Shown here piece after piece: positions 53,727 through 64,000 of a stretch of 64,000 nucleotides of DNA. The first letter of the stretch is position 1. The number at the start of each line of letters is the position of its first letter. A program made the position numbers and the translations under genes. This DNA comes from Akkermansiaceae bacterium (GTDB lineage: Bacteria; Verrucomicrobiota; Verrucomicrobiia; Verrucomicrobiales; Akkermansiaceae). The DNA lies in the NCBI GenBank assembly GCA_013041925.1, contig JABDRB010000003.1:1-64000 (forward strand). The letters run 5' to 3'. The notes under the pieces are model-generated. The model ran no database searches. It was not told the DNA's origin and saw nothing but the letters and a program-made list of their open reading frames with translations.

Positions 53727-54614
53727 GTGAAAGATATCCAGTTTTACAACCGCTATTCAGGAGAGATGGAAACCGAGCAGGTCTATGGTGAGGCATTCCT
53801 CAAATGGGCCTACGGCAATCCACTTGGCAAATTAGCACTCCACACCTTTGTCAAACGGCCTGGCTTCTCACGTTGGTATGGTAAACGCATGAACCAACCC
53901 AGCACCCGCCGCAAAATCGACCCTTTTATCAATGACTACGAGCTCGACACCTCAGAATTCGCTACACCACCCGAAAATTTTGCCACGTTCAACGAGTTTT
54001 TCTACCGCAAACTCAAGGCCAGCGCGAGGCCGATAGCATCCAGCGATATCGTCTTCCCAGCTGATGGGCGCCACCTCGGGTTCAGCAACATCGACAACAT
54101 CCCCGGCTTTTTTATCAAAGGCCAGACCTTCAATATCCACCAACTCCTCGCCAACTCGGATCTATCATCACGTTACCAAGGCGGAAGCCTCGTTCTCTCC
54201 CGCCTCTGCCCAGTCGACTACCATCGCTTCCATTTTCCTGTCGCTGGAACCCCAGATCAAACCCGCCTCATCAACGGCCCACTTTTCTCTGTCTCCCCCA
54301 TCGCCTTAGCTCGTAATCTCGCCTACCTCTGGCAAAACAAACGCACCCTCACCTCCATTTCCACCGAGACCATGGGGACCGTGCTCATGATGGAAATCGG
54401 CGCCACCTGTGTCGGCTCGATCGAACAGACCTACTCAGCCCATACCCCCATCCATCAAGGCGCCGAAAAAGGCTATTTTGCCTTCGGAGGTTCATCAACC
54501 ATCACCGTCTTCGAGCCCGGCAAAGTAAAACTCGCTGACGACTTACTCGATCAATCTTCGCGACAGATCGAAACTTACGCACGCATGGGTGATAGCATGG
54601 GCCATGCCAGCTGA
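53727..54614 (+). CDS. psd: Phosphatidylserine decarboxylase proenzyme
   Basis: Makes phosphatidylethanolamine. Start taken at GTG 53727 (295 residues); the ATG at 53709 adds six residues. Pro-enzyme features: FNEFFYRKLKASARPIASSD, FPADGRHLGFSNID, LSRLCPVDYHRFHFPVAG and the self-cleavage site AFGGSSTITVF, where the pyruvoyl-forming Ser is S256. The GGSS form replaces the LGST of E. coli and is usual in another branch of the family. Monocistronic between a terminator and convergent thiL. Confidence 0.93.
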   Translation: MKDIQFYNRYSGEMETEQVYGEAFLKWAYGNPLGKLALHTFVKRPGFSRWYGKRMNQPSTRRKIDPFINDYELDTSEFATPPENFATFNEFFYRKLKASARPIASSDIVFPADGRHLGFSNIDNIPGFFIKGQTFNIHQLLANSDLSSRYQGGSLVLSRLCPVDYHRFHFPVAGTPDQTRLINGPLFSVSPIALARNLAYLWQNKRTLTSISTETMGTVLMMEIGATCVGSIEQTYSAHTPIHQGAEKGYFAFGGSSTITVFEPGKVKLADDLLDQSSRQIETYARMGDSMGHAS

Positions 54615-54648
54615 AGCGGCATGAACACCTCCACAGGATCAGCGCGCA

Positions 54649-55575
54649 TCATCCATTTGACGCGCTAAAATGTGACCACCCTCCCAGTTGACCGGGAAGG
54701 GCTTCCCCACTTGCCTTATCCGTCAACTCACCAATCACGGTCAATGGCAGCGCCGGAAAGGCATGGCTCCAATCACGACAAAGCTTCGCCGCGGTCCGAC
54801 GCGACACGGTCAGTAGAAGTTCATAATCTTCTCCATCCCCTAAGGCCTGAGAAAGATCACAACCCCGATTGCGTGGAATCATTTTTTTATCGATCAAAAA
54901 ACCACAATCGCTCGCCATAGCCAACCTCGGCAAATCGCGCGCCAAGCCATCGGACAAATCCATCATCGACCGAATGCGGAACTGATCCACCAGCCATCTT
55001 GAGGCTTCCAGCCGCGGCAAAAAATTCAGATGTTTCCCCTTGATCGATCCCCCAAGTTTCCCCGTTACCAAAACAAGATCGCCCACCTGGCCACCGCTCC
55101 GTGTTACATATCGACTCTTTTTTACCCATCCTGTTCCTGCCACAGAAATCACCGCCGCAGATCCATCGGGAACAGAACTGGTTTCACCACCACAAATTTC
55201 AGCACCATATGCTGCCGCGCACTTGTTCATCCCGCGGTATAGACCGTCAACATATCGCACCTCCTTATCCGCAGGCATCGCAATGGTCACCAATAGCTGC
55301 CCTGGCCACCCCCCCATCGCAGCAAAATCGCTGATCACCCGCGCCACCGCCTTCCACCCGACCTTAGCGGCTGGGGTTTCTGCCAAATAGTGCACTCCCT
55401 CTACCAACGAATCAGTTTTCAACAACTGATATAACCCAGGTCTCCCCACATCGACCACAGCACAATCATCCCCCGGCCCAACCACCACTCTGTCGCCACT
55501 TTCGCCACCTCGATCAAGCCGATGAACGAGCCGCTCAATCAAAGAGTCTTCACCTATATCACTCAAACGCTTCAT
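54649..55575 (-). CDS. thiL: Thiamine-monophosphate kinase
   Basis: Phosphorylates thiamine monophosphate to the active cofactor. Start ATG 55575 (308 residues, MKRLSDIGEDSLIERL); the longer frame overlaps the divergent TPR gene. Motifs: VVGPGDDCAVVD, LLKTDSLVEGVHYL, VARVISDFAAMGGWPGQLLV, GAEICGGETSSVPDGSAAVI and MMDLSDGLARDLPRL, LGDGEDYELLLTV. No other thi gene or thiamine riboswitch lies nearby. Convergent with psd, divergent from the TPR gene over 87 bases. Confidence 0.95.
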   Translation of the reverse strand: MKRLSDIGEDSLIERLVHRLDRGGESGDRVVVGPGDDCAVVDVGRPGLYQLLKTDSLVEGVHYLAETPAAKVGWKAVARVISDFAAMGGWPGQLLVTIAMPADKEVRYVDGLYRGMNKCAAAYGAEICGGETSSVPDGSAAVISVAGTGWVKKSRYVTRSGGQVGDLVLVTGKLGGSIKGKHLNFLPRLEASRWLVDQFRIRSMMDLSDGLARDLPRLAMASDCGFLIDKKMIPRNRGCDLSQALGDGEDYELLLTVSRRTAAKLCRDWSHAFPALPLTVIGELTDKASGEALPGQLGGWSHFSASNG

Positions 55576-55662
55576 GTCCGCCCCATTCCATGCCAGATCA
55601 CGCAGAAACCCAAAACAATTCTGACCAAATTTATACGAACAATTTCTGTGATTTTGCCAATT

Positions 55663-58323
55663 ATGCATCATACTCGTTGCGTGCTCGCCCGACTGACTAT
55701 TCTCATCCTCTTATTAACACTCCCACTAGGGGCTGAGCCCAGCTCTCTGGCGCTACCATCTGGAGTGGCACAGGAACTGCAAAAACTCCCGCCCTACCAA
55801 GAAGGGGCCATGGCCATGGCAGACCACTTACCCGTCGTTGCCATCCATAAATTCCGCCGTGCTCTCACAGACACAACACTCAGTTCACAGGCACGCCCCT
55901 ATGTTGCCTTAGCTCTTGCCGAAGCCCTGGTCCGCTCCAGCAGCTCAGCACAAGGAAAAAACAAGCACGCCACTGAGGCGCTCGCGCTCCTCAAGGATAA
56001 AGAACTTGCGAAACTCGCATCCGCACCGATCTGGAGAGCTGAGGCTATGGCGGCACTTGGAAGATATCAAGAAGCTGAAACCGAACTCTCAACCGTCCTC
56101 ACCGATCACGCCCACTACAGTGAAATTCAACTTGCTCGGGCACGTATCCTCATCGCCCTGACCCGCACACCTGACGCACTCAACATCCTCGCGGAAGCCG
56201 CCAAATCAAAGATATCCAAAATCCGCAACGCGGCCAATTTGCTAACCACTGAAATTTACATCAATCAAACCCACTACGATCTCGCACTCAAAACACTCGA
56301 ACCTATCGATGATCAAAACCCCACCGATGCCAAACTCAAGGAATACCTCACCGCTCGCCTCGCCCTCGCCGAAGGCAAAAGCATCGAAGCCATCAACCGA
56401 TTTCAGTCCCTTATCACCGCACCAGACCGACTCAGTAAACGCATTTTTCACGCCTGTATTCTCGGGCTCTCCGATGCCCAAGCCGATAACCAACAAAACG
56501 ATAACGCCATCGCCACACTCGAGAAATTCATCACCGATCACCCAGATGCCCCCACACTTCGGTTCGCCTTTATTCGCCTCACCCAACTGCTCCCCGACAA
56601 TCTAGCCGACAACCACCCGTCCATGATCAAACTCCGCACATGGAGCGCCGAAGCCACCCTCCCACCTAACATACTCTACATCTCCGGTGACACCGCAGAT
56701 GCCATTCTTCCTTACCATTCCACCACAAGTGAAAATGACGATCTGGTCACCCTCGCACTCTACCACCGCGCCCTGCTGCTCACTCGCTCGGAGAATGAAA
56801 AAAACGACCGCCTCGCCATGGCATTACTGACCCGTCTCCGCTCCCTGCACCCAGCTCATTCCCTCCCCCCCACCGAACTCTACCTCGAGCTCTCATCCGC
56901 ATCTCTTCTTGAAACCGCCTACCTCCACCTCAAGCAAAATCAGCCCGATCAAGCCACCTTCACTCTTTCCGTTATGGAAAAAGTGGCTTTTTCCCCCCGT
57001 TTAAAAAATCATGCCAACTTTTTACGGGGCATCCTCCTCGCCAAAGAATCAAAACGCGAAGCCTCTCTGGCCGCCTTTAACAACGCCCGAGCATCAACTT
57101 CCGAAGACGTCGCCACCGCCGCCAGTATCAACACCGGCATCATGGCCCTCAAGGCCACCAACATGACTGCCTTCGATCAGGTCATCCAATCCACGCAAGA
57201 CAACAAAATCCGAACATCCCTTCTTTTAGAGCGCGCTCTCTGGAAATGCAGCCAACTCAACCCCGACGGCAGGTCCGATCTCGAATCATTTATCATCAAT
57301 CACCCAACGCACCCACGAAAAAATGAGGCCCGGATGGCTCTCGCATCGGCATGTGTCCATATCTCACCCGCTGATATCACCCTCGCCAAAGCCCAACTCG
57401 AAATCACCTCCCCCCAACTCCCCGACCCCGTCAACCAACTCGCCATCACACGAATCCTCATCCGCGCCGAAGAACTTAGTCAAAATTGGGCGGCTGCCGC
57501 CATGGCCGCTGAAAAATTTATCCTCACCTTTAATGAACATCCCAGCATTCCCCCCATCATGCTCAAACAAGGGCAGGCATACTATCACAATGAAGACTAC
57601 AACAAGGCGCGGCGCATCTTTCAGGACATCACGGCCAAATACCCAAAGAGCCCATCATCACCCTACGCCAGCTTCTATGCCGCCATGTCAGCCCGACTAG
57701 GTGGAACGATTCAGGCGCGCGAGGAATGCATCGGGCTTTTTCAAACGATCATTGACAGCCAACACGCGCTGTCATCAGAAGCTCGTATCCAACAAAGCCG
57801 AGTCCTCATTGACCTTCGTCAATACGCCGAAGCCGAAGCCTGCCTCAAGCCGCTGCTCGAATCAAAAAAAACGCCCGCCTTCATGTATCGCGGTGCCGGC
57901 GTCCTCATGGCCGACTGCCTCCACCGTCAGGGAGCAGCAGAACCTCAAAAATACAAACAAGCCATCGGCATCTATGACGATCTGCTGAAAGAAAAAAACC
58001 TGCCCCTCGCATGGCAAAACCGTCTCCACTTCCTCCGTGGCCAAACCTATGAAAGCATGCAAATTCGCAGCCATGCGTTTGACTCCTACTACGATGTCGT
58101 CATACGGGGTAACGTCCCCGCCGAAGGCAAACCGCACAAGGAAGAATGGCTCTGGTTCTACCGCTGCGGATTCAAGGCCCTCTCCATGCTGGAAAACGAC
58201 AAACACTGGGAAGCCGCCGTCCATCTCGCTCGCCGCATTGCCTCATTCAAAGGGCCTCGCGCAGAAGAAGCCGGTGACCGTGCCAAAAGCCTCGCCAAAA
58301 AACACATGATCTGGGAAAACTAA
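55663..58323 (+). CDS. Large exported TPR-repeat protein
   Basis: 886 residues from ATG 55663, which gives a signal peptide (LARLTILILLLTLPLGAEPS). Nearly the whole mature protein is helical repeat of TPR type; examples are ALAEALVRSSSSAQ, LARARILIALTRTPDALNIL, YNKARRIFQDITAKYPKSPS and LSSEARIQQSRVLIDLRQYA. The repeats near residues 630-760 look like the YbgF/BamD tandem units. No catalytic domain is seen. It is probably a periplasmic scaffold; the partner is unknown. coaD follows after 93 bases. Confidence 0.82.
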   Translation: MHHTRCVLARLTILILLLTLPLGAEPSSLALPSGVAQELQKLPPYQEGAMAMADHLPVVAIHKFRRALTDTTLSSQARPYVALALAEALVRSSSSAQGKNKHATEALALLKDKELAKLASAPIWRAEAMAALGRYQEAETELSTVLTDHAHYSEIQLARARILIALTRTPDALNILAEAAKSKISKIRNAANLLTTEIYINQTHYDLALKTLEPIDDQNPTDAKLKEYLTARLALAEGKSIEAINRFQSLITAPDRLSKRIFHACILGLSDAQADNQQNDNAIATLEKFITDHPDAPTLRFAFIRLTQLLPDNLADNHPSMIKLRTWSAEATLPPNILYISGDTADAILPYHSTTSENDDLVTLALYHRALLLTRSENEKNDRLAMALLTRLRSLHPAHSLPPTELYLELSSASLLETAYLHLKQNQPDQATFTLSVMEKVAFSPRLKNHANFLRGILLAKESKREASLAAFNNARASTSEDVATAASINTGIMALKATNMTAFDQVIQSTQDNKIRTSLLLERALWKCSQLNPDGRSDLESFIINHPTHPRKNEARMALASACVHISPADITLAKAQLEITSPQLPDPVNQLAITRILIRAEELSQNWAAAAMAAEKFILTFNEHPSIPPIMLKQGQAYYHNEDYNKARRIFQDITAKYPKSPSSPYASFYAAMSARLGGTIQAREECIGLFQTIIDSQHALSSEARIQQSRVLIDLRQYAEAEACLKPLLESKKTPAFMYRGAGVLMADCLHRQGAAEPQKYKQAIGIYDDLLKEKNLPLAWQNRLHFLRGQTYESMQIRSHAFDSYYDVVIRGNVPAEGKPHKEEWLWFYRCGFKALSMLENDKHWEAAVHLARRIASFKGPRAEEAGDRAKSLAKKHMIWEN

Positions 58324-58416
58324 AACCCAGCAACAATCACCCCCACCCGTCGGGCAATCTAAGACTCGGATCTGCACGACCAGAAACATTCAACTCACCG
58401 AAAAACCGACACCACT

Positions 58417-58908
58417 ATGCACACCGCCGTCTATGCAGGATCCTTCGACCCCCTAACCAATGGCCACCTCTGGATGATCGAAAAAGGACTTGAGCTCTTT
58501 GACCGTCTCTACGTAGCGATCGGCAGTAACCCATCAAAATCCTACACCTTCAACGTGAAGGACCGACTCAGCCAACTTCACGACTCCATCCCGTCCTGTG
58601 AACGCCTCACCATCGCCGAGTTTAAAAACCGCTACCTCGTCAATTACGCCCGCAGTGTCGATGCCCAATACATCCTACGCGGCATCCGCTCCAGCAACGA
58701 CTATGAATACGAACGCGTCATGCGCCACATCAATGGCGACATGTCCCCAGCCATCACCACCACGTTTCTGATGCCCCCGCGTGACATCGCTGAGCTATCC
58801 TCCAGCATGGTCAAAAGCCTCATCGGCCCAGAAGGATGGGAAGATTCCGTCCAACGCTATGTCCCGCCCGCTGTGTTCACCGCACTCCAAGAGATGGACC
58901 ACGAATAG
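58417..58908 (+). CDS. coaD: Pantetheine-phosphate adenylyltransferase
   Basis: Fourth step of coenzyme A synthesis. 163 residues with the nucleotidyltransferase TxGH-type motif AGSFDPLTNGHLWMIEKGL, NRYLVNYARSVDAQYILRGI, RSSNDYEYERVM and SSSMVKSLIG near the end. A normal single-domain enzyme. sdaA follows after 28 bases. Confidence 0.97.
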   Translation: MHTAVYAGSFDPLTNGHLWMIEKGLELFDRLYVAIGSNPSKSYTFNVKDRLSQLHDSIPSCERLTIAEFKNRYLVNYARSVDAQYILRGIRSSNDYEYERVMRHINGDMSPAITTTFLMPPRDIAELSSSMVKSLIGPEGWEDSVQRYVPPAVFTALQEMDHE

Positions 58909-58936
58909 GCACAGCCCCCCATCATCCTGCGCTCCT

Positions 58937-60328
58937 ATGATTTCCGTCCTCGACCTCTTTACCATAGGCATTGGTCCGTCCAGCTCACATACCGTTGGCC
59001 CGATGCGCGCTGCTTACGCGTTCACCCGACAACTGGCGGCAGACGACAACGCCCAACAGGTCAAGTCCCTCCAATGCGACCTCTACGGATCGCTCGCCGC
59101 CACGGGCAAGGGACACAATACCGACACCGCTATCATTCTTGGTCTGATGGGGAACCAACCCGAAACCATCAACACCGACGACATCGAGAATTTGTTAGCC
59201 ACTGTCCGCACAGAAAACTCCCTCCCCTGGAGCGCCACCAAATGCGTCGATTTCGACGAACACAAACACCTCACATTCAACCGACTCACCCCGCTCCCAC
59301 ATCACCCCAACGGCATGCATTTCACGGCCACGAACGCCGAAGGAAAGGTCATCTCAGAGGATATCTACTACTCACTCGGTGGTGGATTCATCGCTACCGA
59401 AGCGGAAATGAAAAACCCTCATTTCGGAACACAAACACCCCCAGTCTATCCATTTGAATCTGCGGATGATCTCACCCATCTTTGTGATCAACACGGACTT
59501 TCCATCCCGGACATCATCATCGCCAACGAAAACACCCTCCGCCCCGAAAAAGAAACTCGCGCCGCTCTCGACTCCATTTGGGAAACGATGCAGCAGTGTG
59601 TCCACAATGGCTGCCACCAACAAGGGGCTCTCCCTGGCAGACTTCAAGTCAAACGCCGAGCCTCCACGATCTTCCAAAACCTATCAACCCACCCCGAAGC
59701 ATCCCTAGCTGACCCGCTCACCATCCTTGACTGGGTCAACCTCTACGCCCTCGCCGTGAATGAAGAAAATGCCGCCGGTGGCCGGATCGTCACAGCTCCT
59801 ACCAATGGCGCCGCCGGCATCATCCCCGCCGTCCTCCACTACGCCACCCGGTTTAGACACAGCCCACATTCCACCCCACACAACCCAAACAATGCCGTGC
59901 ACCGCTTCCTGCTCACCGCCGGTGCCATTGCTACACTCTATAAAAAAAATGCTTCCATCTCGGGTGCTGACGTCGGCTGCCAAGGCGAGGTCGGTGTCGC
60001 CTGTTCCATGGCCGCTGGAGCCCTGGTTGACTACCTCGGGGGCGACCACCATCAGGTTGAAAATGCGGCCGAAATCGGGATGGAACACAACCTCGGTCTG
60101 ACCTGTGACCCGATCGGCGGCCTCGTCCAGATCCCATGCATCGAACGCAATGCGATGGCCGCGGTCAAAGCCATCAACGCCGCCCGCATCACCATGTCAG
60201 GAGATGGCACTCACTTCGTCTCACTCGATAAAGTCATCCAAACCATGCGGGAAACTGGCAAAGATATGCAGGAAAAATACAAAGAAACGTCTCGCGGAGG
60301 ACTTGCCGTCAACGTCGTTGAGTGCTAA
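58937..60328 (+). CDS. sdaA: L-serine ammonia-lyase, iron-sulfur type
   Basis: Converts L-serine to pyruvate and ammonia. Start ATG 58937 (463 residues); the frame open from 58781 overlaps coaD. One-chain form: the beta domain begins [20 protein letters not shown], and the alpha domain has [40 protein letters not shown] and [19 protein letters not shown]. Cysteines in the last two segments should hold a [4Fe-4S] cluster. Likely co-transcribed with coaD. Confidence 0.96.
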   Translation: MISVLDLFTIGIGPSSSHTVGPMRAAYAFTRQLAADDNAQQVKSLQCDLYGSLAATGKGHNTDTAIILGLMGNQPETINTDDIENLLATVRTENSLPWSATKCVDFDEHKHLTFNRLTPLPHHPNGMHFTATNAEGKVISEDIYYSLGGGFIATEAEMKNPHFGTQTPPVYPFESADDLTHLCDQHGLSIPDIIIANENTLRPEKETRAALDSIWETMQQCVHNGCHQQGALPGRLQVKRRASTIFQNLSTHPEASLADPLTILDWVNLYALAVNEENAAGGRIVTAPTNGAAGIIPAVLHYATRFRHSPHSTPHNPNNAVHRFLLTAGAIATLYKKNASISGADVGCQGEVGVACSMAAGALVDYLGGDHHQVENAAEIGMEHNLGLTCDPIGGLVQIPCIERNAMAAVKAINAARITMSGDGTHFVSLDKVIQTMRETGKDMQEKYKETSRGGLAVNVVEC

Positions 60329-60413
60329 AAATACCAGACGACCCCGACAAATCCCCCATCCGCTTAAGACCCAACCAAGCCCCTCACCTTACGGCATACC
60401 GACTCCAATACTC

Positions 60414-61625
60414 ATGTCCGCACTTACCCTTCACCCCATCGACGAAATCCTCGTCGATATCGCCGCTGGCAAAATGGTCATCGTCGTCGACGACCCAGGA
60501 CGCGAAAATGAGGCTGACCTCATTGCTGCGGCCTCCATGGTCACCCCAGAGATGATTGCCTTCATGGCCAACTATGGCCGGGGCCTTATCTGTGCCCCCA
60601 TCAGCGCACAACGTGCCGATGAGCTCAGCCTCTCGCCGATGACTCGCCGCAATACCGAGTCACACCACACGGCCTTCACAGTTTCCGTTGATGCCGCCGA
60701 GGAGATCACCACAGGGATCTCCGCGGCAGACCGAGCCCGCACCATCCACCTGCTCGCCAACGCCGAGACCGGTTCGGCCGACTTTGTGCAACCCGGTCAT
60801 ATCTTCCCACTCCAAGCCGTCCCCGGAGGTGTCCTCCGCCGCTCCGGCCACACCGAAGCCGCCATCGACCTCGCCCGTCTCTCGGGGCTTCCCGAGGCTG
60901 GCGTGATTTGCGAAATCATGAACGATGACGGCACCATGGCCCGAGCCGGTGAACTCGGTGAGTTCCAACAACAGCACCAACTCAAAGCCTGCAGCATCGC
61001 CCAACTCATCGAGTTTCGACGCAAGTCTGAAAAACTCGTCCGACGGGGTGAAACCATCGACATGCCCACCGACTATGGCGCATTCGACTGCCATCTTTAT
61101 TATGTCGAGAACGCTGCCGCTGACAGCGACGCCCACCACCTCGCCTTCACTCACGGCAAGATCGATGCCGACATACCAACCCTCGTGCGTGTCCACTCGG
61201 AATGCCTGACAGGCGACGTTTTTCACTCGCAGCGCTGTGACTGTGGTGGTCAGCTCGATGCCGCCATGAAACAGATCGCCGAGGAAGATGGGGTCTTACT
61301 CTACCTGCGCCAAGAAGGACGAGGTATTGGACTGCCCGCAAAAATCCACGCCTACAAACTTCAAGAAGAAGGCTTCGATACCATCGAAGCTAACGAAAAA
61401 CTTGGATACGGGTCAGACCTGCGCGACTACGGCGTGGGTGCCCAGATCCTTTATGACCTCGGAGTGCGTAAAATCCGCCTACTGACCAATAACCCGAAAA
61501 AAGTCATCGGCTTAGAAGGCTATAAACTCGAAATCACCGAACAAATCCCGCTCAGCCTACCTGCGAACCCGCACAACAAAAAGTATCTGCAAACAAAAAA
61601 GGATCGTATGGGACACACCCTCTAA
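60414..61625 (+). CDS. ribBA: Bifunctional riboflavin protein RibBA (DHBP synthase / GTP cyclohydrolase II)
   Basis: Makes both early riboflavin precursors. Start ATG 60414 (403 residues); the longer frame overlaps sdaA. N-terminal RibB (about 1-205): [65 protein letters not shown]-terminal RibA (about 210-403): [20 protein letters not shown] with zinc cysteines, [20 protein letters not shown] and [14 protein letters not shown]. All key residues of both domains appear present. No FMN riboswitch is seen in the 85 bases upstream. Confidence 0.97.
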   Translation: MSALTLHPIDEILVDIAAGKMVIVVDDPGRENEADLIAAASMVTPEMIAFMANYGRGLICAPISAQRADELSLSPMTRRNTESHHTAFTVSVDAAEEITTGISAADRARTIHLLANAETGSADFVQPGHIFPLQAVPGGVLRRSGHTEAAIDLARLSGLPEAGVICEIMNDDGTMARAGELGEFQQQHQLKACSIAQLIEFRRKSEKLVRRGETIDMPTDYGAFDCHLYYVENAAADSDAHHLAFTHGKIDADIPTLVRVHSECLTGDVFHSQRCDCGGQLDAAMKQIAEEDGVLLYLRQEGRGIGLPAKIHAYKLQEEGFDTIEANEKLGYGSDLRDYGVGAQILYDLGVRKIRLLTNNPKKVIGLEGYKLEITEQIPLSLPANPHNKKYLQTKKDRMGHTL

Positions 61626-61750
61626 GGACTCTTGCGGTCAAATCAGCGCAGCCAGAGCGACCTCCCTGCCACAGCTTATTCACAGAATACGCAATGATGC
61701 CAAATATCCTCCTTGCAAGCGCAACGAGAGCGTTTATGAATCCATCCAAC

Positions 61751-62713
61751 ATGAGCGCAAACAACCACCTCGACCAACTCAAGCAGTTCACCACCGTCGT
61801 CGCCGACACCGGCGATTTCGCCTCCATGGAGGAATACAAACCCCAAGACGCAACCACCAATCCATCCCTCATTCTCCAAGCCGCCGCCAAGCCGGAATAT
61901 AAACCGCTTGTCGAACAAGCAATCCGTGAGCACGCAGAATCTAAGCTCTCAGGCGACGCCCTGATCGACAGCATCATCGATCGAATCCTTATCCTCTTTG
62001 GCGTCGAGATCCTCAAAATCGTGCCCGGCCGCGTTTCCACCGAGGTGGATGCCCGTCTCTCCTTTGATACCGAGGCCACCGTCAGCAAAGCCCTTCACCT
62101 GATCAATCTCTACGAAAAAGAAGGTATCAGCCGCGACCGCATCCTGATCAAGATTGCATCCACATGGGAAGGTATCCGTGCTGCCGAGCAACTCGAAAAA
62201 GAAGGAATCCACTGCAACCTCACCCTGCTCTTCTCATTCGCCCAAGCCGTGGCATGCGCTGAGGCTGGCGTGCAACTGATCTCGCCCTTTGTCGGACGCA
62301 TCTACGACTGGTTTAAAAAAGATAGCGGCATCGACTACCAAGGTGCCGAAGACCCCGGCGTGCTGTCGGTCCAAAAAATCTACAACTACTACAAAAAATT
62401 TGGATACAACACGGAGGTCATGGGCGCATCCTTCCGCAACACCGGCCAGATCACCCACCTGACCGGCTGTGACCTGCTTACTATCAGCCCCGGTCTGCTG
62501 GAAGAACTCCAGAACACCGAGGGAGAACTCGACTGCAAGCTCACCCCAGAAGCTGCCAATGCATCCGATCTCGAAAAAATCTCCCTCGATGAAAAGTCCT
62601 TCCGCTTCCTCTTTAACGAGGATGCCATGGCCACGGAAAAAACCGCAGAAGGCATCCGCAACTTCTCGGCCGACATCGACAAACTTGAGAAACTCATTGC
62701 CGAGATGATTTGA
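61751..62713 (+). CDS. tal: Transaldolase (TalB type)
   Basis: Pentose-phosphate pathway enzyme exchanging dihydroxyacetone units. 320 residues from ATG 61751 ([20 protein letters not shown]), matching E. coli TalB length; ATG 61736 and 61694 are other in-frame starts. [13 protein letters not shown], the Schiff-base Lys in [39 protein letters not shown] and [15 protein letters not shown] are diagnostic. Followed by a strong terminator. Confidence 0.96.
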   Translation: MSANNHLDQLKQFTTVVADTGDFASMEEYKPQDATTNPSLILQAAAKPEYKPLVEQAIREHAESKLSGDALIDSIIDRILILFGVEILKIVPGRVSTEVDARLSFDTEATVSKALHLINLYEKEGISRDRILIKIASTWEGIRAAEQLEKEGIHCNLTLLFSFAQAVACAEAGVQLISPFVGRIYDWFKKDSGIDYQGAEDPGVLSVQKIYNYYKKFGYNTEVMGASFRNTGQITHLTGCDLLTISPGLLEELQNTEGELDCKLTPEAANASDLEKISLDEKSFRFLFNEDAMATEKTAEGIRNFSADIDKLEKLIAEMI

Positions 62714-62763
62714 AAATCACCAATAAAATCGGCTAACATCGATTTACAGAAAAAAAACCACAC

Positions 62764-62799
62764 AAAAACGGCCTGTTTTACCACAAACAGGCCGTTTTT
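62764..62799. terminator. Strong terminator between tal and ilvB
   Basis: AAAAACGGCCTGTTT (62764-62778) pairs perfectly with AAACAGGCCGTTTTT (62785-62799), 6-base loop. The A and T flanks make it work in both directions; the tal transcript is the likely client. Confidence 0.93.
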
Positions 62800-62854
62800 A
62801 GTTTTACAAAACCCCCATTTCAGCCTATTAAGCAGTCGAAACAGCAATTTTCAC

Positions 62855-64000
62855 ATGAGCACACAGAAATTCGATGGAGCGCAGGCTCTGATAAAAACTC
62901 TCGGCGACCTCGGGGTCGAATACATTTTCGGCTACTCCGGAGGTGCCGCCATCCCCATTTTTGACGCCCTCGTTACGGTCAAAACCAACATGAAGTTCGT
63001 TCTCGCCCGTCACGAACAAGGCTGCTGCCATATGGCCGACGGATATGCCCGCGCCACGGGTAAACCTGCTGTTGTCCTTGTCACCTCGGGGCCCGGTGCA
63101 GGAAACACGATCACCGGTATCATGACCGCACAGATGGACTCGGTCCCGATGATTATTCTTTGCGGCCAGCAGGTCACCTGGATGCTCGGCAAGGATGCCT
63201 TCCAAGAAGCCGACACATTCGGCATCACCATGCCCGTGGTGAAACACAACTACCTCGTCAAGGAAATCAATGACATTCCGCGCATTGCGCGCGAAGCCTA
63301 CCATATTGCAACCACCGGCCGACCTGGCCCCGTGCTCATCGACCTACCTAAAAATATCACTCAGGGAGATTTCAGTGGCGACATGGACCCCGAGTTTGAC
63401 TTGCCAGGCTACCAACCTCAAACGGCTTATACGGTCGACTCCACCACCATCGATGAAGCACTGCAACTCATCCACAAGGCCCAGCGCCCACTGATCCTCG
63501 CTGGGCATGGAGCGATGATTTCCGGTGCCGACGCCGAGCTCAAAGAGCTTGCGGAAACCCTGCGCTGCCCGGTCACATCCACCCTCCTCGGCAAAGGTGT
63601 CTTCCCCGAAGAACACGACCTCTCACTGGGGATGCTCGGAATGCACGGAACCGCCTACGCCAATAAAGCCGTCTGCGGCTGTGACCTCCTCATTAACATC
63701 GGCTCGCGCTTTGACGACCGCATCATCGGACAGGCCGAAAATTTCTGTAAGGATGCCCAGATTATTCACATCGACATTGACCCCTCTGAGATGAGCAAGA
63801 TGATCCGTCCGGACATTGAAATCGTCGGTGATGCCAAGGTGATCCTCCTTGAGATTAACAAACGTATTTCCGGTCTTGATACCGATCCTTGGCTCGCAGA
63901 AATCGATGCATGGAAAAAGAAATACCCACTCGCCTACCGCAAACAAGGCGGCCTCCGTATGCAGCAAGTCATCGACGAACTCTATCAAATCGCTGGGGGG
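62855..64000 (+). CDS. ilvB: Acetolactate synthase large subunit (3' end outside window)
   Basis: First common step of valine, leucine and isoleucine synthesis. ATG 62855 opens a frame that runs off the window; 382 codons are visible. ThDP-binding catalytic Glu54 is in LARHEQGCCHMADGYARATG (Ala-Ala is more usual at the Cys-Cys). Further blocks: VTSGPGAGNTITGIMTAQMD, GKDAFQEADTFGITMPVVKH, GRPGPVLIDLPKNI and INIGSRFDDRIIGQA, covering the N-terminal and central FAD-type domains. The ThDP domain lies mostly beyond the window. The small subunit may follow. Confidence 0.95.
   Translation, partial: MSTQKFDGAQALIKTLGDLGVEYIFGYSGGAAIPIFDALVTVKTNMKFVLARHEQGCCHMADGYARATGKPAVVLVTSGPGAGNTITGIMTAQMDSVPMIILCGQQVTWMLGKDAFQEADTFGITMPVVKHNYLVKEINDIPRIAREAYHIATTGRPGPVLIDLPKNITQGDFSGDMDPEFDLPGYQPQTAYTVDSTTIDEALQLIHKAQRPLILAGHGAMISGADAELKELAETLRCPVTSTLLGKGVFPEEHDLSLGMLGMHGTAYANKAVCGCDLLINIGSRFDDRIIGQAENFCKDAQIIHIDIDPSEMSKMIRPDIEIVGDAKVILLEINKRISGLDTDPWLAEIDAWKKKYPLAYRKQGGLRMQQVIDELYQIAGG

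Noticed and set aside
1-64000. CRISPR arrays, insertion sequences, integrases, rRNA operons, defence islands
   Set aside because: No regularly spaced repeats, transposase or integrase-like proteins, or rRNA sequence were found on either strand.

Overview
The window looks like chromosome of a Verrucomicrobiota bacterium, most likely in or near the order Verrucomicrobiales. The basis is the combination of exported ThuA-like, DUF1080, PQQ-type sugar dehydrogenase and GH2 proteins with a MoxR/DUF58/vWA cluster, an ArsR-methyltransferase fusion next to metK-ahcY, and weak or absent Shine-Dalgarno sites in front of many genes. This placement is inference from gene content and was not tested. I see no insertion sequence, prophage, CRISPR array or rRNA operon. 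About 55 protein genes and one tRNA gene are packed tightly, and both window ends cut through genes (rpoD on the left, ilvB on the right).

Layout from left to right. 1-5.7 kb: the 3' part of the housekeeping sigma factor rpoD with a strong terminator, nagB, an exported ThuA-like protein and a TonB-dependent receptor. 5.7-9.1 kb (minus): a tail-specific protease, a YggS-type PLP protein and a DUF971 protein, in one apparent operon with the receptor. 9.3-17 kb (plus): hisI, a SerB-like phosphatase and a four-gene MoxR-DUF58-vWA-vWA membrane cluster. 17-22.5 kb: M42 aminopeptidase, YmdB-like phosphoesterase, a membrane-anchored cell-wall amidase and a coupled pair of uncharacterised envelope proteins. 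22.7-29.4 kb: an ECF sigma factor, an exported sugar dehydrogenase, an MFS transporter, rpoN (sigma-54) and an exported GH2 glycosidase. 29.5-34 kb: the SAM cycle genes ahcY and metK, divergent from an ArsR-methyltransferase regulator over a short region with an inverted repeat. 34-39.7 kb: sixA, fabG, an unusual two-domain amidohydrolase, a DUF1080 protein, and the birA-smpB-rpoZ set. 40-43.9 kb: a Ppx/GppA-like protein, polyphosphate kinase and tRNA-Val. 44-51.3 kb: an MscS-like membrane protein, acpS-pdxJ, a secreted unknown, a Na/phosphate cotransporter and an NfeD/ClpP-class membrane protease. 51.5-54.6 kb: rpoA-rplQ, a small AP2-like basic protein and psd. 54.6-64 kb: thiL, a large TPR protein, coaD, sdaA, ribBA, tal and ilvB.

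The most informative unusual points are: (i) a near-consensus -24/-12 sigma-54 promoter in front of rpoN, suggesting autoregulation; (ii) an ATCAA-N6-TTGAT inverted repeat between the ArsR-methyltransferase gene and metK-ahcY, consistent with a SahR-like SAM-cycle switch; (iii) a Ppx/GppA homologue with altered phosphate-binding and catalytic motifs directly upstream of an apparently intact polyphosphate kinase; (iv) an exported protein that fuses a seemingly inactive SASA-type esterase domain to an amidohydrolase domain; (v) a translationally coupled envelope pair whose exported member resembles a metallopeptidase that has lost its zinc site. No wholly new multi-gene system is obvious; most of the window is core metabolism and information processing.
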